A stretch of 5,926 bases of DNA from an uncultured Acidobacteriota bacterium (GTDB lineage: Bacteria; Acidobacteriota; Vicinamibacteria; Vicinamibacterales; SCN-69-37): the NCBI GenBank assembly GCA_937880585.1, contig CALFMR010000311.1, forward strand, positions 1-5,926. Direction: 5' to 3'. The position numbers and the translations under genes were made by a program. Numbering within the stretch: the first letter of the stretch is position 1; the number at the start of each line of letters is the position of its first letter. The notes under the pieces are model-generated. The model was given only the letters and a program-made list of their open reading frames with translations, had not been told where the DNA came from and searched no databases. Positions 1 through 5,926 of this stretch are shown here, piece by piece.

Positions 1-177
1 CATGTTGCCGGCCTCGCGCGCGGCGACCGTACCGGTGTTCATGGCGACACCGACGTCGGGCGCGAAGTGGCCGACCAGCGCGCCGGCGACGATCGCCGCC
101 AGCACCAGCAAGAGGAGACGCGCATACCAGGGTCGTGACCGCGGCGTGGCGGTCTTGCCGGCGTCGTGCGTCGCCAC
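1..177 (-). CDS. N-terminal fragment of a DctA-like C4-dicarboxylate symporter (partial, runs off left edge)
   Basis: Fifty-nine codons are visible, starting at a GTG at 177-175 and still open at base 1. The start is supported by a GGGAGG ribosome binding site 6 bases upstream. After a polar leader of about 15 residues comes Trp17-Tyr18, then a hydrophobic stretch at about residues 20-36 and the sequence GHFAPDVGVAM at 36-46. The order aromatic pair, hydrophobic helix, GHF-x-P-x-x-G matches the first transmembrane helix of DctA-type dicarboxylate:cation symporters (DAACS family), which import succinate, fumarate and malate across the inner membrane. After residue 46 the family motif KPLGD-x-F is not visible, so the match is confined to about 30 residues. 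The rest of the gene is outside the window. It could be another membrane protein with a similar first helix. The 5' 43 bases overlap the divergent nucleotidyltransferase gene. Confidence 0.5.
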   Translation of the reverse strand, partial: MATHDAGKTATPRSRPWYARLLLLVLAAIVAGALVGHFAPDVGVAMNTGTVAAREAGNM

Positions 178-626
178 CCGATTCCTCCCAGCGCGTCTGT
201 CGCGCGCTGAACGACGCCGGGGCGCGTTACGTGCTCGTCGGCGGATTCGCCGTCATCGCGCACGGCGGATCGCGATTCACGAAGGACATCGATTTTCTCG
301 TCGACGACGCGCCAGAGAACGTGGCGCGCGTCAAGCGCGCGCTCAGCGTGCTCGCGGACAATGCCGCGGCCGAGGTCGACGATGACGACGTGCGGACGCA
401 CGTCGTCGTGCGCGTCGCGGACGAGATCGTCGTCGATCTGATGGGACGCGCCTGCGGTTTGTCGTACGCGGATGTCGCCGCTGACGCCGAGACGCGCATG
501 ATCGGCGACGTGCCAGTTCCAGTCGCCAGTCCAGCAGCCCTCATTCGGACGAAGAACACGGTCAGACCGCAGGATGCGATCGACCGCGGGTTCCTGGAAC
601 GGGTGATTCACGATCGACGCCGATGA
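135..626 (+). CDS. Nucleotidyltransferase-fold protein, AbiEii/DUF6036-like (possibly 5'-truncated)
   Basis: This 163-residue protein has the pol-beta nucleotidyltransferase core. Gly36-Gly37 sit in VLVGGFAVIAHG, followed by Arg47, Thr49 and the metal-binding pair Asp51-x-Asp53 (in RFTKDID). A third likely metal-binding acid is Asp101, in a VVDLM strand. The C-terminal part, ASPAALIRTK (131-140) followed by RPQDAIDRGFLERVI (144-158), is typical of small stand-alone members such as DUF6036 and AbiEii-like proteins. Such proteins transfer a nucleotide to RNA or protein targets; some are toxins or antitoxins, but the substrate of this one cannot be read from sequence. All catalytic residues appear intact. 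The only canonical in-frame start is GTG at 135. It has no ribosome binding site at a useful distance (AGGAG is about 17 bases upstream) and gives an unusually Arg/Cys/Ser-rich leader of about 20 residues. The true start may therefore be lost or non-canonical. No HEPN or other toxin partner is adjacent. Confidence 0.72.
   Translation: MTAAWRSCRRRASPPDSSQRVCRALNDAGARYVLVGGFAVIAHGGSRFTKDIDFLVDDAPENVARVKRALSVLADNAAAEVDDDDVRTHVVVRVADEIVVDLMGRACGLSYADVAADAETRMIGDVPVPVASPAALIRTKNTVRPQDAIDRGFLERVIHDRRR
184..189 (-). promoter_or_regulatory. Ribosome binding site (GGGAGG) for the DctA-like gene
   Basis: On the minus strand the sequence reads GGGAGG, then AATCGG, then GTG. This is a near-perfect Shine-Dalgarno sequence at 6-base spacing and it decides the GTG start at 177. 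It lies inside the reading frame of the plus-strand nucleotidyltransferase gene. Confidence 0.7.
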
Positions 627-720
627 CCGTGGCCTGACGCGTGTCGGTTGCGCGAAAACAGCGATCCAGTCGCGTGGGGCCTCCGGACGAGTACGGAGCC
701 CGCGCCCATCGTACAGGACG

Positions 721-727
721 GGAAAGG
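721..727 (+). promoter_or_regulatory. Ribosome binding site (GGAAAGG) for the amidase
   Basis: GGAAAGG ends 5 bases before the ATG at 733. This favours ATG 733 over the in-frame GTG at 727, which would overlap the ribosome binding site itself. No convincing -35/-10 pair was seen in the 627-720 gap between the nucleotidyltransferase stop and this site. Confidence 0.55.
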
Positions 728-732
728 TGATC

Positions 733-2295
733 ATGTCGCGCCCCGCGGTCGTTCTCGCGGCAGCAGGATTGGTGGCACTGGGTTCGGTCGCCGCGGCGAT
801 GGCGCAGGAGGGCGATCCCGCCACGCTCGCCGAGTTGCGGACCCAGGCCGCGATCGAACGCGTCGAGGCGCTCAATCCACGCGTCAACGCCGTGATCGCG
901 CTCGATCCGACCGCGATGGACCAGGCTCGCGCGCTCGACCGGATGCGGCGCGCGCGCGGCCCGCTCTTCGGGCTGCCGATCCTCATCAAGGACAACATCG
1001 AGACCGACGGCCCGCTGCCGACGACGGCGGGGAGCCTCGCGCTCGCCGGCAACGTCACCCATCGCGACGCGCCGCTGGTCGCGCGGCTGCGCGCCGCCGG
1101 CGCCGTCATTCTGGGCAAGACCAACCTGTCCGAATGGGCGAACATGCGATCCAGCCATTCGATCTCGGGCTGGAGCGCGGTCGGCGGCCAGACGCGCAAC
1201 CCCTATGCCCTCGATCGCAATCCCTGCGGCTCGAGCGCGGGGAGCGGCGTCGCGGTTGCCTCCGGCATGGTCCGAGCCGCCATCGGCACCGAGACCGACG
1301 GGTCGATCACCTGTCCCGCCGCGATCAACGGCATCGTCGGCTTCAAGCCGACCGTCGGCCTGGTCAGCCGGACCCACATCGTGCCCATCAGCCACAGCCA
1401 GGACACGGCCGGTCCGATGACCCGCACGGTGCGCGATGCGGCGCTCGTGCTGAATGCGATCGCCGGCACCGACGCGGCCGATCCCGCAACAGCGGAGGCC
1501 GACGCGCGCCGGGTCGATTACACCGCCGCGCTCTCGCCCGACGCGCTACGCGGGGTGCGGATCGGCGTGATGCGCTTCGCGTCGGGGTTCGGCACCGACG
1601 GCCCGTTCGAGGCGGCGCTGGCGGTGCTGCGCGCGCAGGGCGCGACCCTGGTGGAGATCACGCATTTCGACGGCGCGGCCGAGTTCCGTCGAAACGAGAT
1701 GACGGTGCTCCTGGCCGAGCTCAAACACGATATGAACGCCTATCTGGCGACGCTGCCCGACACGATCCGCACGCGCACGCTCGCCGATCTCATCGCCTTC
1801 AACCGTGCGCATGCCGGCGAGGAGCTCGCGCTGTTCGGTCAGGAGTTGTTCGAGCAGGCCGAGGCGACCAACGGTCTCGACGACGCCTATCGTCAGGCCC
1901 GCGCGACCAGCCAACGGCTCGCCGGACCGGATGGGATCGATCGCCTGCTGCGCGAGAACGCGGTCATCGCCCTCGTCGGCCCGACGACGGCGCCCGCGTG
2001 GCTGATCGACGCGGTCAACGGCGACCAGATCTCTGGCGGCGGCGCCGGAAGCCTCGCCGCGATCGCCGGCTACCCGCACCTCACGGTGCCGATGGGCCAG
2101 GTGCGCGGGCTGCCGGTCGGTCTCTCGTTCATCGGGGCGAAGTGGGACGACGCGCGAATCCTCGCGCTCGGTTATGCCTACGAACAGGCGTCGCACCTGC
2201 GCGTCGATCCAACCTTCCCGCCGTCGATCGAGGCGACGCCGGCCATCGCACCGCACCTGCTTCCGGCACGCGAGCGGGGCCGCGACCGGCGGTAG
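733..2295 (+). CDS. Exported amidase-signature hydrolase, peptide amidase-like
   Basis: A 520-residue amidase-signature enzyme that should hydrolyse a C-N amide bond outside the cytoplasm. Residues 1-24 form a signal peptide: one Arg, an Ala/Val/Leu-rich core, and an Ala-Met-Ala cleavage site before Gln25. The Lys-cisSer-Ser triad is readable: Lys86 in ILIKDN, Ser167 in NPCGSSAGSG and nucleophile Ser191 in TETDGSITCP. The 24-residue Ser-Ser spacing is the family norm. Surrounding blocks (KTNLSEWAN, SISGWSA-x-GGQTRNPY, GFKPTVGLVSR, SQDTAGPM, LADLIAFN-x-AH, LFGQEL, AGYP-x-LTVPMGQ) closely resemble peptide amidase (Pam) of Stenotrophomonas, which removes C-terminal amides from peptides; this substrate is inferred. 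The region between the cleavage site and the first conserved strand looks about 12 residues shorter than usual. The gene starts 106 bases after the nucleotidyltransferase stop and converges on the kinase gene. It is probably transcribed alone. Confidence 0.92.
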   Translation: MSRPAVVLAAAGLVALGSVAAAMAQEGDPATLAELRTQAAIERVEALNPRVNAVIALDPTAMDQARALDRMRRARGPLFGLPILIKDNIETDGPLPTTAGSLALAGNVTHRDAPLVARLRAAGAVILGKTNLSEWANMRSSHSISGWSAVGGQTRNPYALDRNPCGSSAGSGVAVASGMVRAAIGTETDGSITCPAAINGIVGFKPTVGLVSRTHIVPISHSQDTAGPMTRTVRDAALVLNAIAGTDAADPATAEADARRVDYTAALSPDALRGVRIGVMRFASGFGTDGPFEAALAVLRAQGATLVEITHFDGAAEFRRNEMTVLLAELKHDMNAYLATLPDTIRTRTLADLIAFNRAHAGEELALFGQELFEQAEATNGLDDAYRQARATSQRLAGPDGIDRLLRENAVIALVGPTTAPAWLIDAVNGDQISGGGAGSLAAIAGYPHLTVPMGQVRGLPVGLSFIGAKWDDARILALGYAYEQASHLRVDPTFPPSIEATPAIAPHLLPARERGRDRR

Positions 2296-2304
2296 TCGTC
2301 ATCG

Positions 2305-2327
2305 GCCGGCGGCCTGGGGCCGCGGGC
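2305..2327. terminator. GC-rich hairpin between convergent genes (possible bidirectional terminator)
   Basis: Bases 2309-2314 (GCGGCC) pair perfectly with 2318-2323 (GGCCGC) around a TGG loop. After one mismatch, 2305-2307 pair with 2325-2327. The hairpin fills most of the 34-bp gap between the amidase and kinase stop codons. There is no T-tract on either side, so intrinsic termination is uncertain. In such GC-rich DNA a stem of this size can also arise by chance. Confidence 0.35.
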
Positions 2328-2329
2328 GC

Positions 2330-5113
2330 TCATCTCGTCGACGTGAGGCCGTCCAGCCAGTGCGGCACGACGACGATCTCGAGGGGCGATTCGGCGTGGC
2401 GCAGCATCACGAAGTGCCGGCCGTCGGGCATCACGTCGTACTCGACGCCGCCGTTGGTGCTGGCCGCGTAGGCCTCGACCGCGCCGTTGGCGTCCGGGGA
2501 CCGCAGGTCGAACAGCGGCACGGGCGCGCCAAGCCGCAGCGTCGCGTCGCCGGCCGGCGTGATGGCGACCGCCATCAGCTTCGGCAGCTCGTTGGCGGTG
2601 CCCTCGAAGAAGAGCTCGCGTCCGTCCCGGCGCCACGTCGGACCTTGTCCACCGGTGATCGACGCCATGACGCGCGGGCCCTGCGGATAGCGGCGCACGT
2701 AGACCTGTGGCCGTCCCGACTCATCCGAGACGTACGCGAGCCAGTGTCCGTCGGGCGAAAACTGCGGGCTGTGCTCCGCCGCCGCGCTGTCGAGGTACGG
2801 CACGGCCGGCGGATGAGCCATCGTCAGCTTCCAGATGTCGAGTTGGCTGCCCACCTGACTGGTGTAGGCGAGCTCGGTCCCGTCGGGTGACAGCGACGCG
2901 TTGCGCAGAAAGTCTCCGCCGCCCGAACCACCCGAGACGAGCGTTCGCGATCGGCCCGTCAGATCCGTGGACGCGATCTCCGTCGTGCCCGACGCCTCGG
3001 CCGTGACGGCGACCGACTGGCCATCTGGCGCCCAGGCCAACATGCTCTGCGGGCCGTCGGCCGGCAGCTTCGTCACGCTGCCGCGCGCGAGGTCGAACAG
3101 ACGGATTTCCGTCTGCCGCGGCGTCACGGCCGTGAACGCGACCGTGCGGCCGTCTGGCGACACGCGCGGGACGCTGTACACGCCGCGTGGTACGGCGAGC
3201 GGCTGAAAGACGCCGTCGCGCGCGACGAGGCCGATCGCCTCGGTCTCGTCGGTCGCCGCGACGTAGGCCAGCGTGCCCGTCTCCGAGAGCGCCCATTCCG
3301 GTGTCGTGTTGATCCCGGACGCGTCGCTCCCGATCTCGTCGAGTATGGGGACGGCCGGACCGGTCACTGCGAGCGCCGCCTCATCGAAGGGCGCGACGAG
3401 CAAGGTGCCGTCACGCTCGAACAGCAGATGACGACCGTCGGGCGTCACGAGCGGGTGGGCCGCGTTGTCGAGGACCCGCGTTCGCGTATTCGAGTCGAGC
3501 CGAAGCGCGTCGATGCGATAGGTACCTCCATACGCCGCGTGGCCGATCTGGAGCGTGAACAGGAGCGCGCGGCCATTGGCCGTCCGCGCGACCGAGTTGA
3601 ACAGCTCCACGCCCGTGTCGGTCGGCGCGCGCGCGACTATCGTCGAGAGCGCACCGCCTTGGGCCGAGACGCGTTGCAGGCCACTGGGATCACCGACGAC
3701 GATCGTGTCGTCGGGCAGCCAGACGCCGAAGCTCCACCCGCTGCCATTGATGTGCGTGGCCAGGGTGATCGGGCTGCCGCCGGTCAGCGAGACCTTCTTG
3801 ATCTCGCCGCTCGTCGTAAGGAAGCCAACCCACCGCCCATCGGGCGAGAAGAACGGCTGCCGGGCGCCTTGCGTACCGGCGAGGTCATGGACCGTCCTCG
3901 ACGCGAGCGATCGGATCTCGAGCTGCGATGGCTGGACGCCTTCGTCCGCCGAGTCGGGAACCGAGGCGAGGTAGACGATCGACGTGCCGTCGGGCGAGAT
4001 CGCCAGCGACCGCGTCGGGCGGCCGGGAATCGCCAGCGGCCGATCCGGCGGCGGCAGGATCGACAGCCGCATCACCGAACCGGACGTCGACGCCGTGCGG
4101 TTGTGCCACCACCAGAGCGCGCCGGCCATCGCCGCTGCCGCGACGACACCCATCGCCGCGCCCGCGACGAAACCGAAACGACGCCGGCCCGACACGATCG
4201 GTGCGGGCACGGCCGGGGCGGGCGTGTCGAACGCGCCGTCGAGCGCCAGCCGCACGTCTTGCACGTCGGCGAGCCGGTCCTTCACGCGCTTCTGCAGACA
4301 CGCGCGCAGCACCTGCCGGATGACCGGCGGCACTTCTGCCGGCAGCGCGCTCCAATCCGGATCGCGCTTCAGCACGTTCGCCAACGTATCCGACACGTCG
4401 TCGCCCGCGAACGGCGCGCGGCCGGTCAGCATCTCGTAGAACACGACGCCGAACGCCCACACGTCCGCGCGGCGATCGACGGCTCGGCCGCGCGCCTGTT
4501 CGGGACTCATGTAGGTCGCCGTGCCGAGGATCGTGCCCATCCCCGTCAGCACAGGCGAGGTCATCGTCGGCGAGTCCGATGGATTCTCGGCGGCGCCTGG
4601 CGCGTCCATGGCCTTGGCCAGACCGAAGTCGAGGACCTTCACGCGGCACGTCGCCAGGTCGGCGGCCGTTGCGTCCTCGAACTGCAGCTTGATGTTCGCG
4701 GGCTTGAGATCGCGATGGACGATCCCCTGCCCGTGCGCGGCCTCGAGCGCATCGGCGATCTGACGCGCGACGTGCAGCGCGTCATCGACGCGCAAGGCGT
4801 GTTCGTTGTCGATCGCGTCGGCGAGCGTCGGCCCTTCGACCAGTTCCATCACGAGCGCATGCGTGCGCCCGCTGTCTTCGAAGCCGTAGATCTGCGCGAT
4901 GTGCGGATGGTTGAGCGCGGCGAGCAGTTGCGCCTCGCGGCGGAAGCGCGCGAGCCGATCGGGATCGGTCGCGAAGGTGTCGGGCAGGACTTTCAGGGCG
5001 ACGTCGCGGTGGAGCTTCGTGTCGCGGGCGCGGTAGACCTCACCCATACCGCCGGCGCCGATGCGCGCGATGACTTCGTAAGGTCCGATGCGCGTGCCCG
5101 GCGTCACCGCCAT
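2330..5113 (-). CDS. Membrane-anchored Ser/Thr protein kinase with PD40/WD40-like beta-propeller sensor domain
   Basis: This 927-residue protein has a cytoplasmic Hanks-type kinase domain at about residues 12-292. The Gly-rich loop is GAGGMGEV (19-26), the ATP-anchoring Lys is Lys41, and its helix-C partner is Glu60. The catalytic loop is HRDLKPAN (133-140, base Asp135), the metal site is DFG (162-164), and the rest includes SPE (203-205), Asp217 and Arg280, so it should be active. About 9 residues more than usual separate Asn140 from DFG. After a Pro/Ala linker, RRR (310-312) precedes one membrane helix (about 313-336); the positive side places the kinase inside. Residues 350-927 form an extracytoplasmic propeller with at least eight PDG-type blades (Pro-Asp-Gly then a hydrophobic strand), as in TolB-like domains. 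The likely role is sensing or protein interaction outside, with phosphorylation signalling inside; ligand and targets are unknown. ATG 5113 fits the family N-terminus (PGTRIGPYEV) though no ribosome binding site precedes it. This architecture is common in Acidobacteriota. Confidence 0.94.
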   Translation of the reverse strand: MAVTPGTRIGPYEVIARIGAGGMGEVYRARDTKLHRDVALKVLPDTFATDPDRLARFRREAQLLAALNHPHIAQIYGFEDSGRTHALVMELVEGPTLADAIDNEHALRVDDALHVARQIADALEAAHGQGIVHRDLKPANIKLQFEDATAADLATCRVKVLDFGLAKAMDAPGAAENPSDSPTMTSPVLTGMGTILGTATYMSPEQARGRAVDRRADVWAFGVVFYEMLTGRAPFAGDDVSDTLANVLKRDPDWSALPAEVPPVIRQVLRACLQKRVKDRLADVQDVRLALDGAFDTPAPAVPAPIVSGRRRFGFVAGAAMGVVAAAAMAGALWWWHNRTASTSGSVMRLSILPPPDRPLAIPGRPTRSLAISPDGTSIVYLASVPDSADEGVQPSQLEIRSLASRTVHDLAGTQGARQPFFSPDGRWVGFLTTSGEIKKVSLTGGSPITLATHINGSGWSFGVWLPDDTIVVGDPSGLQRVSAQGGALSTIVARAPTDTGVELFNSVARTANGRALLFTLQIGHAAYGGTYRIDALRLDSNTRTRVLDNAAHPLVTPDGRHLLFERDGTLLVAPFDEAALAVTGPAVPILDEIGSDASGINTTPEWALSETGTLAYVAATDETEAIGLVARDGVFQPLAVPRGVYSVPRVSPDGRTVAFTAVTPRQTEIRLFDLARGSVTKLPADGPQSMLAWAPDGQSVAVTAEASGTTEIASTDLTGRSRTLVSGGSGGGDFLRNASLSPDGTELAYTSQVGSQLDIWKLTMAHPPAVPYLDSAAAEHSPQFSPDGHWLAYVSDESGRPQVYVRRYPQGPRVMASITGGQGPTWRRDGRELFFEGTANELPKLMAVAITPAGDATLRLGAPVPLFDLRSPDANGAVEAYAASTNGGVEYDVMPDGRHFVMLRHAESPLEIVVVPHWLDGLTSTR
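2420..3997 (-). repeat. Degenerate PD40 propeller repeats within the kinase gene
   Basis: Eight copies of a codon block for Ser/Thr/Ala/Met-Pro-Asp-Gly occur at 3986-3997, 3836-3847, 3434-3445, 3149-3160, 3020-3031, 2879-2890, 2747-2758 and 2420-2431. They encode residues 373, 423, 557, 652, 695, 742, 786 and 895 onward. On the plus strand they read as CCGTCGGGC variants. Spacing is irregular (about 43-134 codons), with weaker units lacking full PDG between them, such as TANGRALLF (511), SETGTLAYV (610) and RRDGRELFF (828). These are protein-level blades, not DNA-level repeats from recent duplication. Confidence 0.8.
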
Positions 5114-5169
5114 GGGCGCGTGCGCGTGGACCGGGAGGGTCGCGGGAAGGGGATCACGGGAGCGCGGGG

Positions 5170-5175
5170 ATCATA
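5170..5175 (-). promoter_or_regulatory. Candidate -10 box (TATGAT) for the kinase gene
   Basis: On the minus strand TATGAT stands out in an otherwise GC-rich leader, 56 bases upstream of the ATG. It differs from the TATAAT consensus at one position. The -35 position at 17-bp spacing (5193-5198) reads GAGAGC, a poor match, so the promoter may need an activator or belong to another sigma factor. Transcription from here would leave a leader of roughly 50 bases. Confidence 0.4.
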
Positions 5176-5192
5176 CTCCCGGAACACGCTGC

Positions 5193-5205
5193 GCTCTCAG
5201 AGAGC
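5193..5205. promoter_or_regulatory. 13-bp perfect palindrome (GCTCTC-A-GAGAGC), candidate operator or stem
   Basis: Two 6-base arms (5193-5198 and 5200-5205) flank a single central base. The palindrome occupies the -35 position relative to the candidate -10 at 5170-5175 and also begins 17 bases after the DUF4143 stop codon. It could be a dimeric regulator's operator for the kinase gene, or the short stem of a transcript end for the DUF4143 gene. There is no T-run beside it, which argues weakly against a terminator. Confidence 0.35.
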
Positions 5206-5222
5206 CGGCGGGACACGTTTCA

Positions 5223-5926
5223 TCAGCGCAGCGCGTCCGCCAGTCGCTCGGCCAGCTTCTGGATAGGCAGTTGAATCGACGTGGGCGACAGCCTGGTCTC
5301 TTGCCCACCGGGTGTCACGATCCAGATGTCGCGCACCTCGGGGAGTTGCCTCAACAGCGCGCGAGGCACGCCGATGGGCGAGACGTTCTGAATGGCGAGC
5401 TTGGCCTCGATCGCCAGCCACCGCGGGCCGGATGACGAGTGCGCCTCGAGGAGAAAGTCGATCTCCTCACCTTCTTTCGTCCGCCAGAAGTAGATGTCGA
5501 TGGGTAGCCCGCGATGATCGCGGGCGCGGACCAACTCGCCGAGCACGAGCGTCTCGAACAGCGGTCCGGCGTGCGGACTGGCCAGGAGCGGGCCGGCCGC
5601 ACGCCACCCTTGAAGGTGAGCGGCGAGGCCGACGTCGAGAAAATAGATCTTCGGCGTGCGCACGACACGCTTCCCGAGATTGGCGTGATACGGCGCGAGG
5701 CGCAGCGCCAGCGCGTTCTGCTGCAACACGTCCAGCCATGCCGTGACGGTCTGCCCCTTGACTCCGGCCGCCTGGCCGATGTCAGTGGCATTCAGCAACG
5801 TGCCGGTCCGGGCGGCGAGAAGCTGAAGGGCGCGCCCGAAGGCCTCGATCTGCAGAATGCCGGCCGAGGCCGCGACATCCTTCTCGACGAACGTCCGAAC
5901 GTAGTCATCGAGATAGCGCGCGACCT
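5223..5926 (-). CDS. C-terminal part of an AAA ATPase with DUF4143 domain (partial, 5' end outside window)
   Basis: The frame is open from the right edge to a TGA at 5225-5223, giving 233 visible residues; the N-terminal ATPase part (P-loop and Walker B) would lie beyond the window. Numbering from the first complete codon, the entry motif YLDDYVRTFVEKDV (4-17) precedes a helical segment with LLAARTGTLLN (35-45). A winged-helix-like unit follows (about 45-70, ending TVTAWLDVLQQN). Then come KR (85-86), PKIYFLDVGLAAHL (91-104) and FETLVLGEL (123-131). The end carries a PD-(D/E)XK nuclease-like core: EIDFLLE with Asp156, then IEAKLA with Glu173-x-Lys175. This order is diagnostic of DUF4143. Such ATPases are widespread accessory genes of poorly known function, often linked to mobile or defence-type regions. 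A TTG at 5798 could act as a start, but the homology clearly continues upstream of it. Confidence 0.88.
   Translation of the reverse strand, partial: VARYLDDYVRTFVEKDVAASAGILQIEAFGRALQLLAARTGTLLNATDIGQAAGVKGQTVTAWLDVLQQNALALRLAPYHANLGKRVVRTPKIYFLDVGLAAHLQGWRAAGPLLASPHAGPLFETLVLGELVRARDHRGLPIDIYFWRTKEGEEIDFLLEAHSSSGPRWLAIEAKLAIQNVSPIGVPRALLRQLPEVRDIWIVTPGGQETRLSPTSIQLPIQKLAERLADALR

Noticed and set aside
727..732. GTG at 727 as the amidase start
   Set aside because: It overlaps the ribosome binding site, while the ATG at 733 is correctly spaced from GGAAAGG and gives a standard signal peptide.
39..1199. A 386-codon minus-strand frame spanning the nucleotidyltransferase and the amidase 5' half
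   Set aside because: No domain is recognisable and it runs antisense to two well-supported genes, so it is a GC-driven shadow.
648..2471. A 607-codon plus-strand frame overlapping the amidase in another phase
   Set aside because: The product is low-complexity and Arg-rich, and runs across the amidase stop into the kinase 3' end. The amidase frame has signal peptide, triad and family motifs.
3428..5266. A 612-codon open frame on the plus strand opposite the kinase gene
   Set aside because: Its product is very rich in Arg, Gly and Ala with no recognisable domain, while the opposite strand encodes a full kinase with all catalytic motifs. Long antisense frames are expected in GC-rich coding DNA.
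5223..5798. TTG at 5798 as the true start of the DUF4143 gene
   Set aside because: In-frame sequence upstream to the window edge encodes the conserved DUF4143 entry motif, so the gene continues to the right.
135..5926. Nucleotidyltransferase, amidase, kinase and DUF4143 ATPase as one new defence or signalling system
   Set aside because: The genes differ in strand and transcription unit, the amidase and kinase are convergent, and no shared motif or fusion links them. Co-location alone does not support a system.

Overview
This is a GC-rich bacterial window with four protein-coding genes, two of them cut by the window edges, and one compact extra gene. The most informative gene for taxonomy is a 927-residue Hanks-type Ser/Thr kinase fused through one membrane segment to a long WD40-like (PD40) propeller. 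This architecture is heavily expanded in Acidobacteriota, especially Vicinamibacteria-like soil lineages. With the high GC and a TATGAT-type -10 box, that lineage is the best guess, but it is an inference and not a phylogenetic result.

Layout, left to right. At 1-177 (minus) lies the 5' end of a membrane protein whose N-terminus resembles the DctA family of C4-dicarboxylate/proton symporters; it has a clear Shine-Dalgarno sequence and runs off the left edge. Overlapping its 5' end head-to-head is a plus-strand nucleotidyltransferase-fold gene (135-626, AbiEii/DUF6036-like). Next, on the plus strand, comes an exported amidase-signature hydrolase very like peptide amidase (733-2295). It faces the kinase gene (2330-5113, minus), and the 34-bp gap between them carries a GC-rich hairpin. 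Upstream of the kinase is a 109-bp gap with a candidate promoter and a 13-bp palindrome. Last is the 3' part of an AAA ATPase/DUF4143 gene (5223-5926, minus) that runs off the right edge.

There is no evident pathway linking these genes. The amidase and kinase are convergent, and the DUF4143 gene is upstream of the kinase on the same strand but has its own stop and a promoter-bearing gap. The nucleotidyltransferase and the DUF4143 ATPase are both typical accessory genes, but they lie about 4.6 kb apart and are not organised as one system. I see no RNA genes, CRISPR array, insertion sequence or attachment site. No convincing new multi-gene system is visible. The features that most deserve a second look are the overlapping 5' ends at 135-189 and the palindrome at the kinase promoter.
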